From Bacteroidota bacterium (GTDB lineage Bacteria > Bacteroidota > Bacteroidia > Chitinophagales > Chitinophagaceae), in assembly GCA_020161535.1 (NCBI GenBank), contig JAIUNW010000018.1, positions 1-48,832 of the forward strand: DNA of 48,832 nucleotides, read 5' to 3'. Shown in pieces: positions 15,444 to 24,329 of the stretch; the stretch's first letter is position 1, and every line of letters begins with the position of its first letter. The notes beneath the pieces were generated by a model that saw only the letters and a program-made list of their open reading frames with translations, did not search any database and was not told the DNA's origin. Made by a program: the position numbers and the translations under genes.

Positions 15444-16374
15444 CAGCGCTATTGGCCAACTCGATATCAAAGTTGACGAGGTCCACAAACTGGCGCATTC
15501 TATCTTCGATGTCATTTTGCGTGATCTCTTTCATGCGGCTGGTGCCGAATTTTTCCACGCAAAAGGAAGCAAGGGCTGACCCTTTGATGATGGCCGTTTT
15601 CATGTTCTCGAAAGAAATGTCTTTGGTGGCGGCCAGGTGTCCGATAAAGCCGCCGGCAAATGTGTCGCCCGCACCGGTAGGATCAAACACGTCTTCGAGC
15701 GGAAGCGCCGGGGCATAGAATACTTTGTTTTCGTGGAAGAGCAGGGCACCGTGTTCGCCTTTTTTGATAACCAGGAATTTCGGACCCATTTTTTGGATCT
15801 CTTTGGCCGCTTTTACCAGAGAAAATTGTCCGCTGAGCTGCCGCGCTTCGCTATCGTTCACCATCAGTACATCCACTTGTTGCAGTACTTTTTCCAGGTC
15901 GCTCATGGCAGTATCCATCCAGAAATTCATGGTATCGAGCACGATCAGTTTGGGCCGCGTTTTCAGTTGGTTGATCACACTCATTTGCAGCTTCGGCATG
16001 AGGTTACCGAGCATAAGGAATTCAGCGCCCTGGTAGCTGTCGGGGATTTTCGGATCGAAATTCGCCAGCACATTGAGTTGGGTATCGAGGGTGTCGCGGG
16101 TATTCATGTCGAGGTGATACCGGCCGGCCCAGAAGAATGATTTCTCGTCTTTTTTTCTTTCCACGCCGTCGAGCATCACGCCTCTTTTGGCGAGGGCGTC
16201 GAGTTCTTCTTGCGGAAAATCATTGCCAATTACCGACACCTGTTTCAGGTTGTGTACAAAATTAGTGGCGGCCCAGGCCAGGTAGGTGGCTGATCCACCA
16301 ACAATTTGTCCGCTTTTCCCAAAAGGCGTTTCAATGGCATCAAAAGCCATGGTACCCACTACAATCACTGACAT
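15433..16374 (-). CDS. PfkB/ribokinase-family carbohydrate or nucleoside kinase
   Basis: A 313-residue kinase with GGSATYLAWAA (PfkB signature 1 region, about 26-36) and DPTGAGDTFAGGFIGHLA (signature 2, about 232-249) with the catalytic Asp in GAGD. Family members phosphorylate sugars, nucleosides or related alcohols using ATP; the substrate here cannot be assigned. It is divergent from the TetR regulator with 81 bp between, each having its own -7 element. The tail overlaps the lamin-tail gene by 11 bp in a convergent arrangement. Confidence 0.9.
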   Translation of the reverse strand: MSVIVVGTMAFDAIETPFGKSGQIVGGSATYLAWAATNFVHNLKQVSVIGNDFPQEELDALAKRGVMLDGVERKKDEKSFFWAGRYHLDMNTRDTLDTQLNVLANFDPKIPDSYQGAEFLMLGNLMPKLQMSVINQLKTRPKLIVLDTMNFWMDTAMSDLEKVLQQVDVLMVNDSEARQLSGQFSLVKAAKEIQKMGPKFLVIKKGEHGALLFHENKVFYAPALPLEDVFDPTGAGDTFAGGFIGHLAATKDISFENMKTAIIKGSALASFCVEKFGTSRMKEITQNDIEDRMRQFVDLVNFDIELANSAVTS

Positions 16375-16392
16375 ATTTTCTTCGTTGTGGCG

Positions 16393-16400
16393 CGAAAATA
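16393..16400 (-). promoter_or_regulatory. -7 element for the PfkB kinase gene
   Basis: The minus strand reads TATTTTCG (one mismatch to TAnnTTTG), 18 nt before the ATG at 16374. Confidence 0.45.
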
Positions 16401-16440
16401 GGGATTTTTGACCCTGCTTCGCCTAACAGCTGTTCGTTTG

Positions 16441-16448
16441 TATATTTG
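16441..16448 (+). promoter_or_regulatory. -7 element for the TetR gene
   Basis: TATATTTG is a perfect TAnnTTTG, 7 nt before the ATG at 16456. Confidence 0.55.
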
Positions 16449-16455
16449 ACGAAGC

Positions 16456-17046
16456 ATGGCCAAGATCAAGAATAAGCACAACGCGACTAAAAAAGAGGTG
16501 ATCGTGGAAGCGGCTACCCGGCTGTTCCGGGAGCGTGGATTCAAAGCCGCTTCGATGCGCGACCTGGCCGAAGCCGTTGGGGTGGAAGCCGCGAGTTTAT
16601 ACAACCACATACAGTCGAAGGAAGAAATCTTACAAGAGATCTGTTTTAAAGTGGCCAATGCGTTTAACGAACAATGCGATAAAGTAGAAGCCAGCGAGCT
16701 GTCGAGCATCGGTAAAATCGAATCGATGTTGCGCTTTCATATTCGCATGATGTTCGATCATTTTGATATGGTTATGGTTGCCGACCGCGACTGGAAACAC
16801 CTCTCCGATCCGTTCTTGTCCAATTACCACGAGCAACGCCGTGCTTACCGCAAACGCCTGGCGGGGATTATTGAACGCGGTATCGACAACGGCGAAGTAA
16901 AAGATGTGGATGCGCCCACGATCGTATTGATCATGCTCCATGCGGTGAATGGCATCGAAAGTTGGCACCGCAGCAAAGAAAAAATCGGGGCGCGCCAACT
17001 GGAAGAAAATATGGTGCTGATACTGATCGACGGCCTCCGGTCTTAA
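16456..17046 (+). CDS. TetR-family transcriptional regulator
   Basis: A 196-residue repressor-type regulator. The N-terminal helix-turn-helix spans about residues 14-60 (EVIVEAATRLFRERGFKAASMRDLAEAVGVEAASLYNHIQSKEEIL, of which GVEAASLYNHI is the recognition helix). The C-terminal ligand and dimer domain is of the TetR_C type seen in fatty-acid-degradation regulators such as KstR2 or PaaR-like proteins, but that link is weak. The neighbouring divergent gene is the PfkB kinase. Short hairpin repeats follow the stop. Confidence 0.92.
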   Translation: MAKIKNKHNATKKEVIVEAATRLFRERGFKAASMRDLAEAVGVEAASLYNHIQSKEEILQEICFKVANAFNEQCDKVEASELSSIGKIESMLRFHIRMMFDHFDMVMVADRDWKHLSDPFLSNYHEQRRAYRKRLAGIIERGIDNGEVKDVDAPTIVLIMLHAVNGIESWHRSKEKIGARQLEENMVLILIDGLRS

Positions 17047-17055
17047 TCCTTTTTT

Positions 17056-17094
17056 ACCCGACGGGTTGCACCCGTCGGGTGCTACCCGTCGGGT
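17056..17094. repeat. Three near-palindromic ACCCGWCGGGT units between convergent genes
   Basis: ACCCGACGGGT (17056-17066), ACCCGTCGGGT (17070-17080) and ACCCGTCGGGT (17084-17094) are spaced by TGC and GCT. The first pairs perfectly with either of the others, giving an 11-bp stem with a 3-nt loop. There is no T-tract on the correct side for either strand. It lies between the stops of tetR and the ABC permease and may act as a bidirectional 3'-end hairpin or REP-like element. Confidence 0.75.
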
Positions 17095-17098
17095 GGAA

Positions 17099-19525
17099 TT
17101 AATTCCTCAGTCCATCCACCGGGTTGGAGCGCGACGCTTTAACCGACTGCAGGCTGATGGTGAGCATGGCTATGACGGTTACCAACAATGCCGCCAGCGC
17201 AAACATCCACCAACTTATCCCAATCCGGTACACATAGTCCTGCAACCAAAGCCGCATGCCATACCAGGCCAGGGGCGCCGCTATCGCAAAAGCAATCAAT
17301 ACCAGCAGCAGAAAATCCTTCGACAATAGGTGATTGATTTGCAAGGCCGAAGCGCCCAGCACTTTGCGGATGCTCATTTCTTTGTTGCGCTGTTCCACCA
17401 TAAAAGCCGACAACGCAAACAAACCTAGGCAGGCGATCAAAATGGCCAACACCGCAAAACTGCTAAAGATCTGCTGCATGCGCTGCACGTCTTTGTACAT
17501 CTGCGCAAAACTATTGTCGAGGAAATTATATCGGATCTGTTGGTTGGGCATAAAAGAATGCCATACTTTTTCAATCTGTGCGATCGCTGTTTTGGCGTCT
17601 CCGCCCCTGGTCTTCACGCTGATCATTGAATTGCTCTCACCCAGTGCGAGCACAAGTGGCTTGATCTCTTGCTGCATAGATTCATAATTGAAATCCTGCA
17701 CCACGCCGATAATCGTATATACATTGCCGTTGGTAATTTGCTGACCGGGTGCTGCTTTCAATCCCAGTTTATTGGCCATCGCCTGGTTGATGATCACCGA
17801 TTGTGAATCGGTTGCCATTTTCGGATCAAAGTTTCTTCCCTGCACCAATTTGATGCCGATGGTTTGCAGGTAGGCGGGGTCTATCACCCAAAACTGTCCG
17901 TTGATAGCGGCATCCGTTTGTCTTTTTGAAGCCAACCAAAAAGCATTGCCGTTTCTTTTCGTGTTGTTCACCGGCAGGTAATCGCCGATAGAAGCCGACT
18001 GAATGGCGGACTGCTTCAACAATTCATCCCGAAACGGTCGCACTTTTTCATTCAGCGTATTGGTGCCCTGTATCACCAGCACCTGGTCTTTATCGAAACC
18101 GACATTGCGGTTCAACATATATTTTGTTTGCGTGTACACCACCACCGTTGCAATGATCAGGGCGATGCTACAAGTAAACTGAAACACCACCAGCACATTG
18201 CGCAACAGGGAACTGCGCGCACCCCGGCTGATATCTCCTTTTAATACCTGCACCGGCTTAAACGAAGAAAGATATAACGAGGGATAAATACCCGCCAGCA
18301 ATCCCACCAACAGGGCAGCTATCAACAATACCGGAAGAAACCAGGCCGAGGTCCAGGGCATCTCCAAATTCTTCTCTGCTACCTGGTTGAAAAATGGCAG
18401 GAATAGCCAGGCCAGCAAGATCGCCACAACAAAGGAGAACACACTCATCAATACAGATTCTGTCAGGAACTGGCCGATAAGGCTGGATCGAAGAGAGCCG
18501 ATCACTTTTCGCAAACCGACCTCACGGGCACGGTTAGCCGATTTTGCAGTGGATAGGTTGATAAAATTTACACAGGCCAACAACAGGATGAACAATGCAA
18601 CCGCACCGAAGAGCCACACGAAGCGGATATCACCGTGCGAAATACTGTCGTGCATATTTCGCGCATCGAGGTGAATGCTGCGCAGCGGCTGCAATTCAAG
18701 CCAGGCATTTTTTTCCAGGTCGTTGGCGAAGTGCACATTGGCCGCTTTCATGCGCGGAATCATATAGTCGCCCAAAATGCCCTTGGTCAATTTTTTCTCA
18801 AAAGCTTTTGCATCGGTTCCCGGCTTCAGTTGTAGGTAGATGTCGTAATTACTCGCCAGCCATTCTTCCTGTTCGCCGTTCCAGAAACTATTACCGGCCA
18901 AACTGATATAATAATCGTATTGCAGGTGACTGTTTTCGGCCGGATCAGCCATAACACCCCCAATCTTTAGCGGCCTGTTTTCCTGGTCGTTGAAGATCAT
19001 TGTTTTCCCAACAGGATTTTGTCCAGGGAAAAACTGTTTCGCCTTGCGGGCGGAGATCAGTATGCTAAACGGTTCAGCGAGTACCGTCGCGGGATTACCC
19101 TGCACAACCGGGATATGTAAGATATCAATGGCTTCCTGGTCGGCGAAACAAAACCCTTCCTGGTAACTGTTTTCTTTTTGATCAACCGATCGTATCTGGT
19201 TACTACCGGCACCATTAAACAATTTGTTCGACATCAGGCGGCCTGCTTTTTCCACTTCCGGAAAATCGTTTTTTACTGCTTTTGCAAAAGGCGCGGGCAT
19301 GGAAGGTCCACGATTGATATTTCCATCTTGCCGCAAATTACCAACCACCCGGTACACGCGTTCGCCATCGGGGTTGTCGCGATCATAGCTTAGCTCATTG
19401 TTTATATACAGCGTTATCAAAATACAGGCTGCGATGCTCAACGCGAAGCCGCCGATTTTGATGGCTGCATACATTTTCTGCTGGCGCAATTGCCTTAGTG
19501 CAATTTTTAGGTAGTTCCTGATCAT
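17099..19525 (-). CDS. FtsX/MacB-type ABC transporter permease
   Basis: About 808 residues from ATG 19525 (MIRNYLKIALRQLRQQKMYAAIKIGG, the usual N-terminus of this family). A longer frame begins at 19582. The first membrane helix (about 25-42) is followed by a periplasmic MacB_PCD-like region, then FtsX domain 1 with several helices (motif NLSTAKSANRAREVGLRKVIG near 340). A second periplasmic region and FtsX domain 2 follow (EQRNKEMSIRKVLGAS near 720). The double-FtsX design is common in Bacteroidota for export or lipoprotein-handling ABC systems. No ATPase partner is in the window. Confidence 0.9.
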   Translation of the reverse strand: MIRNYLKIALRQLRQQKMYAAIKIGGFALSIAACILITLYINNELSYDRDNPDGERVYRVVGNLRQDGNINRGPSMPAPFAKAVKNDFPEVEKAGRLMSNKLFNGAGSNQIRSVDQKENSYQEGFCFADQEAIDILHIPVVQGNPATVLAEPFSILISARKAKQFFPGQNPVGKTMIFNDQENRPLKIGGVMADPAENSHLQYDYYISLAGNSFWNGEQEEWLASNYDIYLQLKPGTDAKAFEKKLTKGILGDYMIPRMKAANVHFANDLEKNAWLELQPLRSIHLDARNMHDSISHGDIRFVWLFGAVALFILLLACVNFINLSTAKSANRAREVGLRKVIGSLRSSLIGQFLTESVLMSVFSFVVAILLAWLFLPFFNQVAEKNLEMPWTSAWFLPVLLIAALLVGLLAGIYPSLYLSSFKPVQVLKGDISRGARSSLLRNVLVVFQFTCSIALIIATVVVYTQTKYMLNRNVGFDKDQVLVIQGTNTLNEKVRPFRDELLKQSAIQSASIGDYLPVNNTKRNGNAFWLASKRQTDAAINGQFWVIDPAYLQTIGIKLVQGRNFDPKMATDSQSVIINQAMANKLGLKAAPGQQITNGNVYTIIGVVQDFNYESMQQEIKPLVLALGESNSMISVKTRGGDAKTAIAQIEKVWHSFMPNQQIRYNFLDNSFAQMYKDVQRMQQIFSSFAVLAILIACLGLFALSAFMVEQRNKEMSIRKVLGASALQINHLLSKDFLLLVLIAFAIAAPLAWYGMRLWLQDYVYRIGISWWMFALAALLVTVIAMLTISLQSVKASRSNPVDGLRN

Positions 19526-19688
19526 GTTCCTTTTACTCCAACGCTTGTGCCATTCCATAACTAACTGATTTTCTGCAAGCAATAAAAAACCGGATCGTAG
19601 CTACTGTCCGAAACCGAACAGTTGGCGTTCGCTTTTAGATCCTGCCCGGAGGCGGCTCGCTTGTTCAACTAGTCAGGTGAATAACAGC

Positions 19689-19696
19689 TATCTTCG
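19689..19696 (+). promoter_or_regulatory. -7 element for obg
   Basis: TATCTTCG (one mismatch to TAnnTTTG) ends 7 nt before the ATG at 19704. Its position inside the longer ORF supports the downstream start. Confidence 0.45.
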
Positions 19697-19703
19697 CGGC
19701 CAG

Positions 19704-20708
19704 ATGGCAGAAAGATCAAATTTTGTTGACCAGATAAAGATATTTTGTCGCAGTGGACACGGCGGCGCCGGCAGCCGGCATTTTATGCGCACGAAGTTTA
19801 ACCCGAAAGCGGGTCCCGATGGCGGCGACGGCGGCCGGGGTGCACATATTATGCTGCGTGGAAACAAAAACCTGTGGACCCTCCTGCACCTCCGCTACCA
19901 CAAAAATGTGCTGGCCGAGAACGGTGAAAATGGCAGTGGCAACAATTCGACCGGCCGCAGCGGCAAAGACATCATCATCGATGTACCACTGGGCACCATC
20001 GCGTACAACGAAGAAACCGGTGAGAAAGTAGCCGAAATCCTGGCCGATGGGGAAGAAGTGGTGCTCATGCGTGGTGGTCGCGGGGGATTGGGCAATGCCC
20101 ATTTTGCTACGCCTACCAACCAGGCGCCTGAACACGCGCAACCCGGTGAACCCGGCGAAGAAGCGTTCATGATCCTCGAACTGAAAGTCTTAGCCGATGT
20201 AGGCCTGGTAGGTTTTCCCAATGCCGGTAAATCAACCCTGCTGAGTGTGCTTACCGCCGCCAAACCAAAAATCGCTGATTACGCTTTTACGACGATTAAT
20301 CCGCAGCTGGGCATGGTAGAGTACCGCGACGGCCGATCTTTTTGTATCGCCGACCTGCCGGGTATTATAGAAGGTGCTGCCGAAGGCCGCGGACTCGGTC
20401 ATCGTTTCCTTCGCCACATTGAAAGGAATTCGATTCTCTTGTTTGTGATTCCGGCCGACAGCAAGAACCACGCAGCAGAATTTCAAATTCTGTACAACGA
20501 ACTCAAAGAGTACAACGAAGAAATGCTGCAAAAGGATTTTGTGATTGGCATCAGCAAATCAGATATGCTCGACGACGAACTAAAAGCAGCCATCGCCAAA
20601 GAACTGCCCGCCGCTATTCCGCACGTATTTTTTTCATCCATGACCCAACAAGGTTTGACAGCGCTCAAAGACCTGCTTTGGCATACCCTACAGAAAGCCA
20701 TGGTGTAG
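19704..20708 (+). CDS. obg: GTPase Obg (CgtA)
   Basis: A 334-residue ribosome-associated GTPase. The N-terminal Obg fold is glycine-rich (GHGGAGSRHF, PDGGDGGRG, RGGRGGLGNAHF). The G domain begins near residue 160 with G1 GFPNAGKST (about 170), then G3 DLPGIIEGA. The G4 position reads SKSD where many Obg proteins have NKxD. The start at 19704 (MAERSNFVDQIKI) matches the family; the longer ORF from 19677 adds 9 residues and overlaps a promoter element. The stop is immediately followed by the patatin ATG at 20709, so both are probably one operon. Confidence 0.97.
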   Translation: MAERSNFVDQIKIFCRSGHGGAGSRHFMRTKFNPKAGPDGGDGGRGAHIMLRGNKNLWTLLHLRYHKNVLAENGENGSGNNSTGRSGKDIIIDVPLGTIAYNEETGEKVAEILADGEEVVLMRGGRGGLGNAHFATPTNQAPEHAQPGEPGEEAFMILELKVLADVGLVGFPNAGKSTLLSVLTAAKPKIADYAFTTINPQLGMVEYRDGRSFCIADLPGIIEGAAEGRGLGHRFLRHIERNSILLFVIPADSKNHAAEFQILYNELKEYNEEMLQKDFVIGISKSDMLDDELKAAIAKELPAAIPHVFFSSMTQQGLTALKDLLWHTLQKAMV

Positions 20709-23030
20709 ATGAACAGACCCTATCTGATACGGTTCCTGGCAAACTTGCTGCGCTGTTTCTGGATATTCTTTCCTTCCTTGGTTTTCATTGTGCTTGCCCT
20801 GCTTTGCTTCACGCAGTTGCCGCAGGGAAAAGATCTGCTCATTTCTTTCACTGAAACCGACGGCCCCTTCAGCAGCCTTTTACTGTCGAAAGGGATTTTT
20901 CTGGTGGCCATCGTGTTTTGGGTATATGTAAGCTGGTATTCCAGCCGTATCGTGGCCTATATCAAAGAATACCAGCGCGGGCCGCAGGCCGATGAATTAG
21001 AGAAAAGATTTTTACACCGCTTTCCGCGGATTATCGGTTACGGGTGCCTGTTAGTTCTACTGCTGTCGCTCTCTACCCTGCCGTTTTACAACTCCTGGCT
21101 CACCCGCCAACCCTTTCTCTTTCTCATTTGCGGCGTTTTGCTGCTATGGCAGATCGATAAACAACTCATCCGCCTCAGCAGTTATGCGCGCGAGGGGCGC
21201 TTTCTGCGTGTATTGCTCACCGTTATAGCCGTGCTGATTCCGGTTATGGTGGTCAGTTATACTGCCTTTGGCTGGTTTAAAAAAGTCGGCTTTCTGCTTG
21301 CCTTCGTTTTTATACTGCTCATCGCTTACATGTTGTATATCAATTTGAGAAGGCATCGCATGGAAGTGCTGGAAAAAAGAGCGCAACGCGTTACCCAGGT
21401 AACACCCACCCGCGGCTGGGAAAAAATCGCCTACCGCAGCATGCGATTTCTACGCCTGCCCACCGAAGAAGCGAGTTATTTTGTGGCCTTCAATATTATA
21501 TGTGCCGTCGGACTCCTGGCCTATGCGGCCGGGATATTTATTTTATCGGCCAGCACGCTGATGGGTCCTTTTCCCTTTGTGTTGCTGGCTTTCGCCGTGT
21601 TGCTGGGTTTTGGCAATATCATCACTGCCATGTCGTGCCGGGCAGGAATCAGTCTGCACTTTTTCATCTTTGTATTCGCCGCCTTCCTGCCTACACCAGA
21701 TCACCACCGTGTGCGCACCGCTTCGTTGCAAGCCCGTCATCAACCCGTCAATATTTACCAACAGCGACAAAGCATCCAAGAATATTTCAGCCGTTGGTTG
21801 AGCGCGCGACCAGAAATCGATACGATGTCGCAATACCCTATGTATATGGTGCTGGCCAATGGAGGCGCTTCGCGGTCTGCCTATTGGGTTGCTTCGGTGT
21901 TGGGGCGCCTCGAAGATGCATCGATCAACCAGCCCACTGCGCGCTTCTCGCGAGAACTGTTTTCGCTGTCGGGCAGCTCGGGCGGCGGTGTAGGCATCGC
22001 TACTTTTTACGCCATGCTGTTGCAACAAAAAAACAAGGCGCCGATCAAAGGTTTTGAAACAGCAGCGCGTGATTACCTGCGGCAGGATTTTCTAACCTTT
22101 ACCCTTGCCCGCATGTTGGGGCCCGACTTCTTCAATTATATTCCAGGCATCAACCTGCTGATTCCCGACGATGATCGTGCAGACGCGCTCGAGAAAGCTT
22201 TCGAAAAAGCAGCTGATAAAAATTATTATCGCATCGGCTTTGATTCAACCTGGTTTGATCAATGTGTTACACAAACGGGCGTTGACCATCACCTGCCCAT
22301 CCTGTTTATCAATAGTACGCGTGTGCGCGATGGCAACCCGGCGGTATTGTCAACCATTCGGCTGGATAGTGATTTCTACAACAAACGGGTCGACCTGCTG
22401 GCACTCTTACAGCAAGACAAAACCATCCGCCTTAGCACAGCGTCCATTCTCGGCGCCCGGTTTCCTTTTATTAGTCCCGCGGGTCGCATCGACTCCTATC
22501 TCACGCCCGGTATTCCCAATGATACCCTGGTTGCCAACTATTTTGTTGACGGTGGTTATTTCGATAACAGTGGTGCCGGTGTGGTACAGGAAATGATACG
22601 CGCTTTATTGATCAGTATCAACAACAGTCCCGATTCGGTTATCCATTCCCGTGGGCGCAAGCTCGCCTTGAAGGTGTTGCATATAACGAATAGTCCGCAG
22701 TCGGCTACGCCCCTCCAACCGATCGGTCCTTTTGTAAACGATGCCCTCGCGCCGCTCTTAACCATTACCGGTGCTTACGACATGCAAACCACTATTAACG
22801 ACCAGCGTTTCATTACTTATATCGAAGATGTGAACAGGCGATCAAGTACCGAAGGGTTCCAGCGTGCTGAATACATTCCCATTCACTTGTACAATGATCC
22901 AGCCATAAAAACGGATACCAGTTCCAAAGGGCCCTATGTGATGGACTGGTACATCAGCGACAGTGTGCGCAACCAGATGGACCGGCGACTGCTCACGCAG
23001 CCCCGGCTGCAGCAATTATTGCAGCGCTGA
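20709..23030 (+). CDS. Membrane-anchored patatin-like phospholipase
   Basis: A 773-residue protein. The first about 330 residues contain roughly 8-10 hydrophobic membrane segments, and a patatin-like domain follows. Expected motifs are in order: oxyanion region ANGGASRSAYW near 380-390, nucleophile elbow GSSGG (Ser near 422), and the Asp of the catalytic dyad in DGGYFDNSG near 615. Patatins are lipid acyl hydrolases; substrate here is unknown. It starts directly after the obg stop. Its stop codon abuts that of the convergent AlkA-like gene, forming TGATCA. Confidence 0.85.
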   Translation: MNRPYLIRFLANLLRCFWIFFPSLVFIVLALLCFTQLPQGKDLLISFTETDGPFSSLLLSKGIFLVAIVFWVYVSWYSSRIVAYIKEYQRGPQADELEKRFLHRFPRIIGYGCLLVLLLSLSTLPFYNSWLTRQPFLFLICGVLLLWQIDKQLIRLSSYAREGRFLRVLLTVIAVLIPVMVVSYTAFGWFKKVGFLLAFVFILLIAYMLYINLRRHRMEVLEKRAQRVTQVTPTRGWEKIAYRSMRFLRLPTEEASYFVAFNIICAVGLLAYAAGIFILSASTLMGPFPFVLLAFAVLLGFGNIITAMSCRAGISLHFFIFVFAAFLPTPDHHRVRTASLQARHQPVNIYQQRQSIQEYFSRWLSARPEIDTMSQYPMYMVLANGGASRSAYWVASVLGRLEDASINQPTARFSRELFSLSGSSGGGVGIATFYAMLLQQKNKAPIKGFETAARDYLRQDFLTFTLARMLGPDFFNYIPGINLLIPDDDRADALEKAFEKAADKNYYRIGFDSTWFDQCVTQTGVDHHLPILFINSTRVRDGNPAVLSTIRLDSDFYNKRVDLLALLQQDKTIRLSTASILGARFPFISPAGRIDSYLTPGIPNDTLVANYFVDGGYFDNSGAGVVQEMIRALLISINNSPDSVIHSRGRKLALKVLHITNSPQSATPLQPIGPFVNDALAPLLTITGAYDMQTTINDQRFITYIEDVNRRSSTEGFQRAEYIPIHLYNDPAIKTDTSSKGPYVMDWYISDSVRNQMDRRLLTQPRLQQLLQR

Positions 23031-23624
23031 TCAGGCGTCTTTCCAACGCCACAAATGCAAACAGGCATAGGTTCGGTAGGGCGACCATTTCGCAGAAATT
23101 TGCAGCATTTTCGCCCGGAAAGCTTTACGATCACTGTTGTCGAGTTTATACAAGCGGATCATGGCTTGTTGAATGCCAAAATCATCGATGGCAAAAACAT
23201 CTTCCCGGCCCAGTGCAAACATGAGCAACATCTCGGTCGTCCACCGACCAACGCCTTTAATTTGAGTCAGGTGCGCGATCACTTCTTCATCGCTCATATT
23301 CTTTAGTTGCTTCCACTCCATGCCCTGCTCAATCGCAAAGCGGGCTACATTTTGTACATACGCTACTTTGGCATTCGATAAACCAATGCCGCGTAAAACA
23401 GTTGGGTTCAGCGCCACAATTTGTTCGGGCGTGGGTTCGCCTTCTTCAAACAAAGCCAGGAAACGATTCCACAAAACGTCTGCGACCTTGGTTGACAACT
23501 GCTGGCTCATGATTGAACCACAAAGGTGCAGGTACACTTTTTTGCGTTGCCGGAGCTTCAGTGGCGTTTCGGGTAAAATCGAGGCCAGTTTTTTGTCTTT
23601 CGACAAATGTTCGAAGTAACTCAT
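23031..23624 (-). CDS. AlkA-like DNA-3-methyladenine glycosylase
   Basis: About 197 residues from ATG 23624 (MSYFEHLSKDKKLAS). An upstream frame to 23672 is rejected because it runs through the divergent mnmD start. This is an HhH-GPD base-excision glycosylase. It has GSIMSQQLSTKVA, the hairpin LTQIKGVGRWTTEMLL, and FAIDDFGIQ with the catalytic Asp (about residue 148). It removes alkylated bases from DNA. Only 27 bp separates its start from mnmD. Confidence 0.93.
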   Translation of the reverse strand: MSYFEHLSKDKKLASILPETPLKLRQRKKVYLHLCGSIMSQQLSTKVADVLWNRFLALFEEGEPTPEQIVALNPTVLRGIGLSNAKVAYVQNVARFAIEQGMEWKQLKNMSDEEVIAHLTQIKGVGRWTTEMLLMFALGREDVFAIDDFGIQQAMIRLYKLDNSDRKAFRAKMLQISAKWSPYRTYACLHLWRWKDA

Positions 23625-23629
23625 AAACG

Positions 23630-23637
23630 GGAAGATA
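23630..23637 (-). promoter_or_regulatory. Weak -7 element for the AlkA-like gene
   Basis: The minus strand reads TATCTTCC (two mismatches to TAnnTTTG), 5 nt before the ATG at 23624, immediately beside the divergent mnmD element. Confidence 0.3.
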
Positions 23638-23639
23638 GA

Positions 23640-23647
23640 TAACTTTG
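23640..23647 (+). promoter_or_regulatory. -7 element for mnmD
   Basis: TAACTTTG is a perfect TAnnTTTG ending 4 nt before the ATG at 23652, predicting a leaderless mRNA. Confidence 0.55.
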
Positions 23648-23651
23648 TCAA

Positions 23652-24323
23652 ATGGAACGAGTGATTCAGCACACGGCCGACGGCTCAGCAACCATTGCCA
23701 TCCCATCGATGGCAGTGACCTATCACTCTACCCATGGTGCCATCCAGGAATCGATGCATGTATTCATTGCCGCGGGCTGGCAATTCCTTTTGCAACAGCA
23801 ACCGGCCAAACAAACAATCCATCTATTGGAGATGGGTTTCGGCACCGGACTCAATGCACTGCTTACCTATCAACTAGCCAATGAAAAGGAAGTCTATTAC
23901 GAAACCCTGGAACAATTTCCTTTGCCAGAAACCATCACCCAACAATTGGGTTATGCCGACAATTTGTCGGACAAAACCCTGGGCACTACGTTTTCGGCTA
24001 TGCATGCCTGTGAGTGGGGTCGAGTTGTCAACATCGGCCGGCAATTTCATTTGTGCAAGCGGCGGGAGAAACTGGAAGACTACCAACCGTCATCATTGAT
24101 CGACCTGGTTTATTTCGATGCTTTTGCGCCGAATACGCAGCCCGAGCTGTGGACAAGCCCTATCTTTAACAAGCTGTACCAAGCCCAATCGGCTGGCGGC
24201 ATCCTGGTTACTTATTGCAGCAAAGGCGATGTGCGCAGGGCGATGTTGGCAGCCGGTTACCAGGTGGAAAAAATCCCTGGCCCGCCAGGTAAAAGAGAAA
24301 TGTTACGCGCCATCAAAAAATAA
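23652..24323 (+). CDS. mnmD: tRNA 5-methylaminomethyl-2-thiouridine methyltransferase MnmD
   Basis: A 223-residue SAM-dependent methyltransferase for the wobble uridine 34 (nm5s2U to mnm5s2U), equivalent to the N-terminal half of MnmC without the FAD oxidase half. Evidence: YHSTHGAIQESMHVFI near 26-41, SAM motif LLEMGFGTGLNAL near 58-70, DLVYFDAFAPNTQPELW near 147-163, and the C-terminal GPPGKREMLRA. Stand-alone MnmD is usual in Bacteroidota. The fucosidase follows 6 bp later on the same strand. Confidence 0.93.
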   Translation: MERVIQHTADGSATIAIPSMAVTYHSTHGAIQESMHVFIAAGWQFLLQQQPAKQTIHLLEMGFGTGLNALLTYQLANEKEVYYETLEQFPLPETITQQLGYADNLSDKTLGTTFSAMHACEWGRVVNIGRQFHLCKRREKLEDYQPSSLIDLVYFDAFAPNTQPELWTSPIFNKLYQAQSAGGILVTYCSKGDVRRAMLAAGYQVEKIPGPPGKREMLRAIKK

Positions 24324-24329
24324 ACTGCC

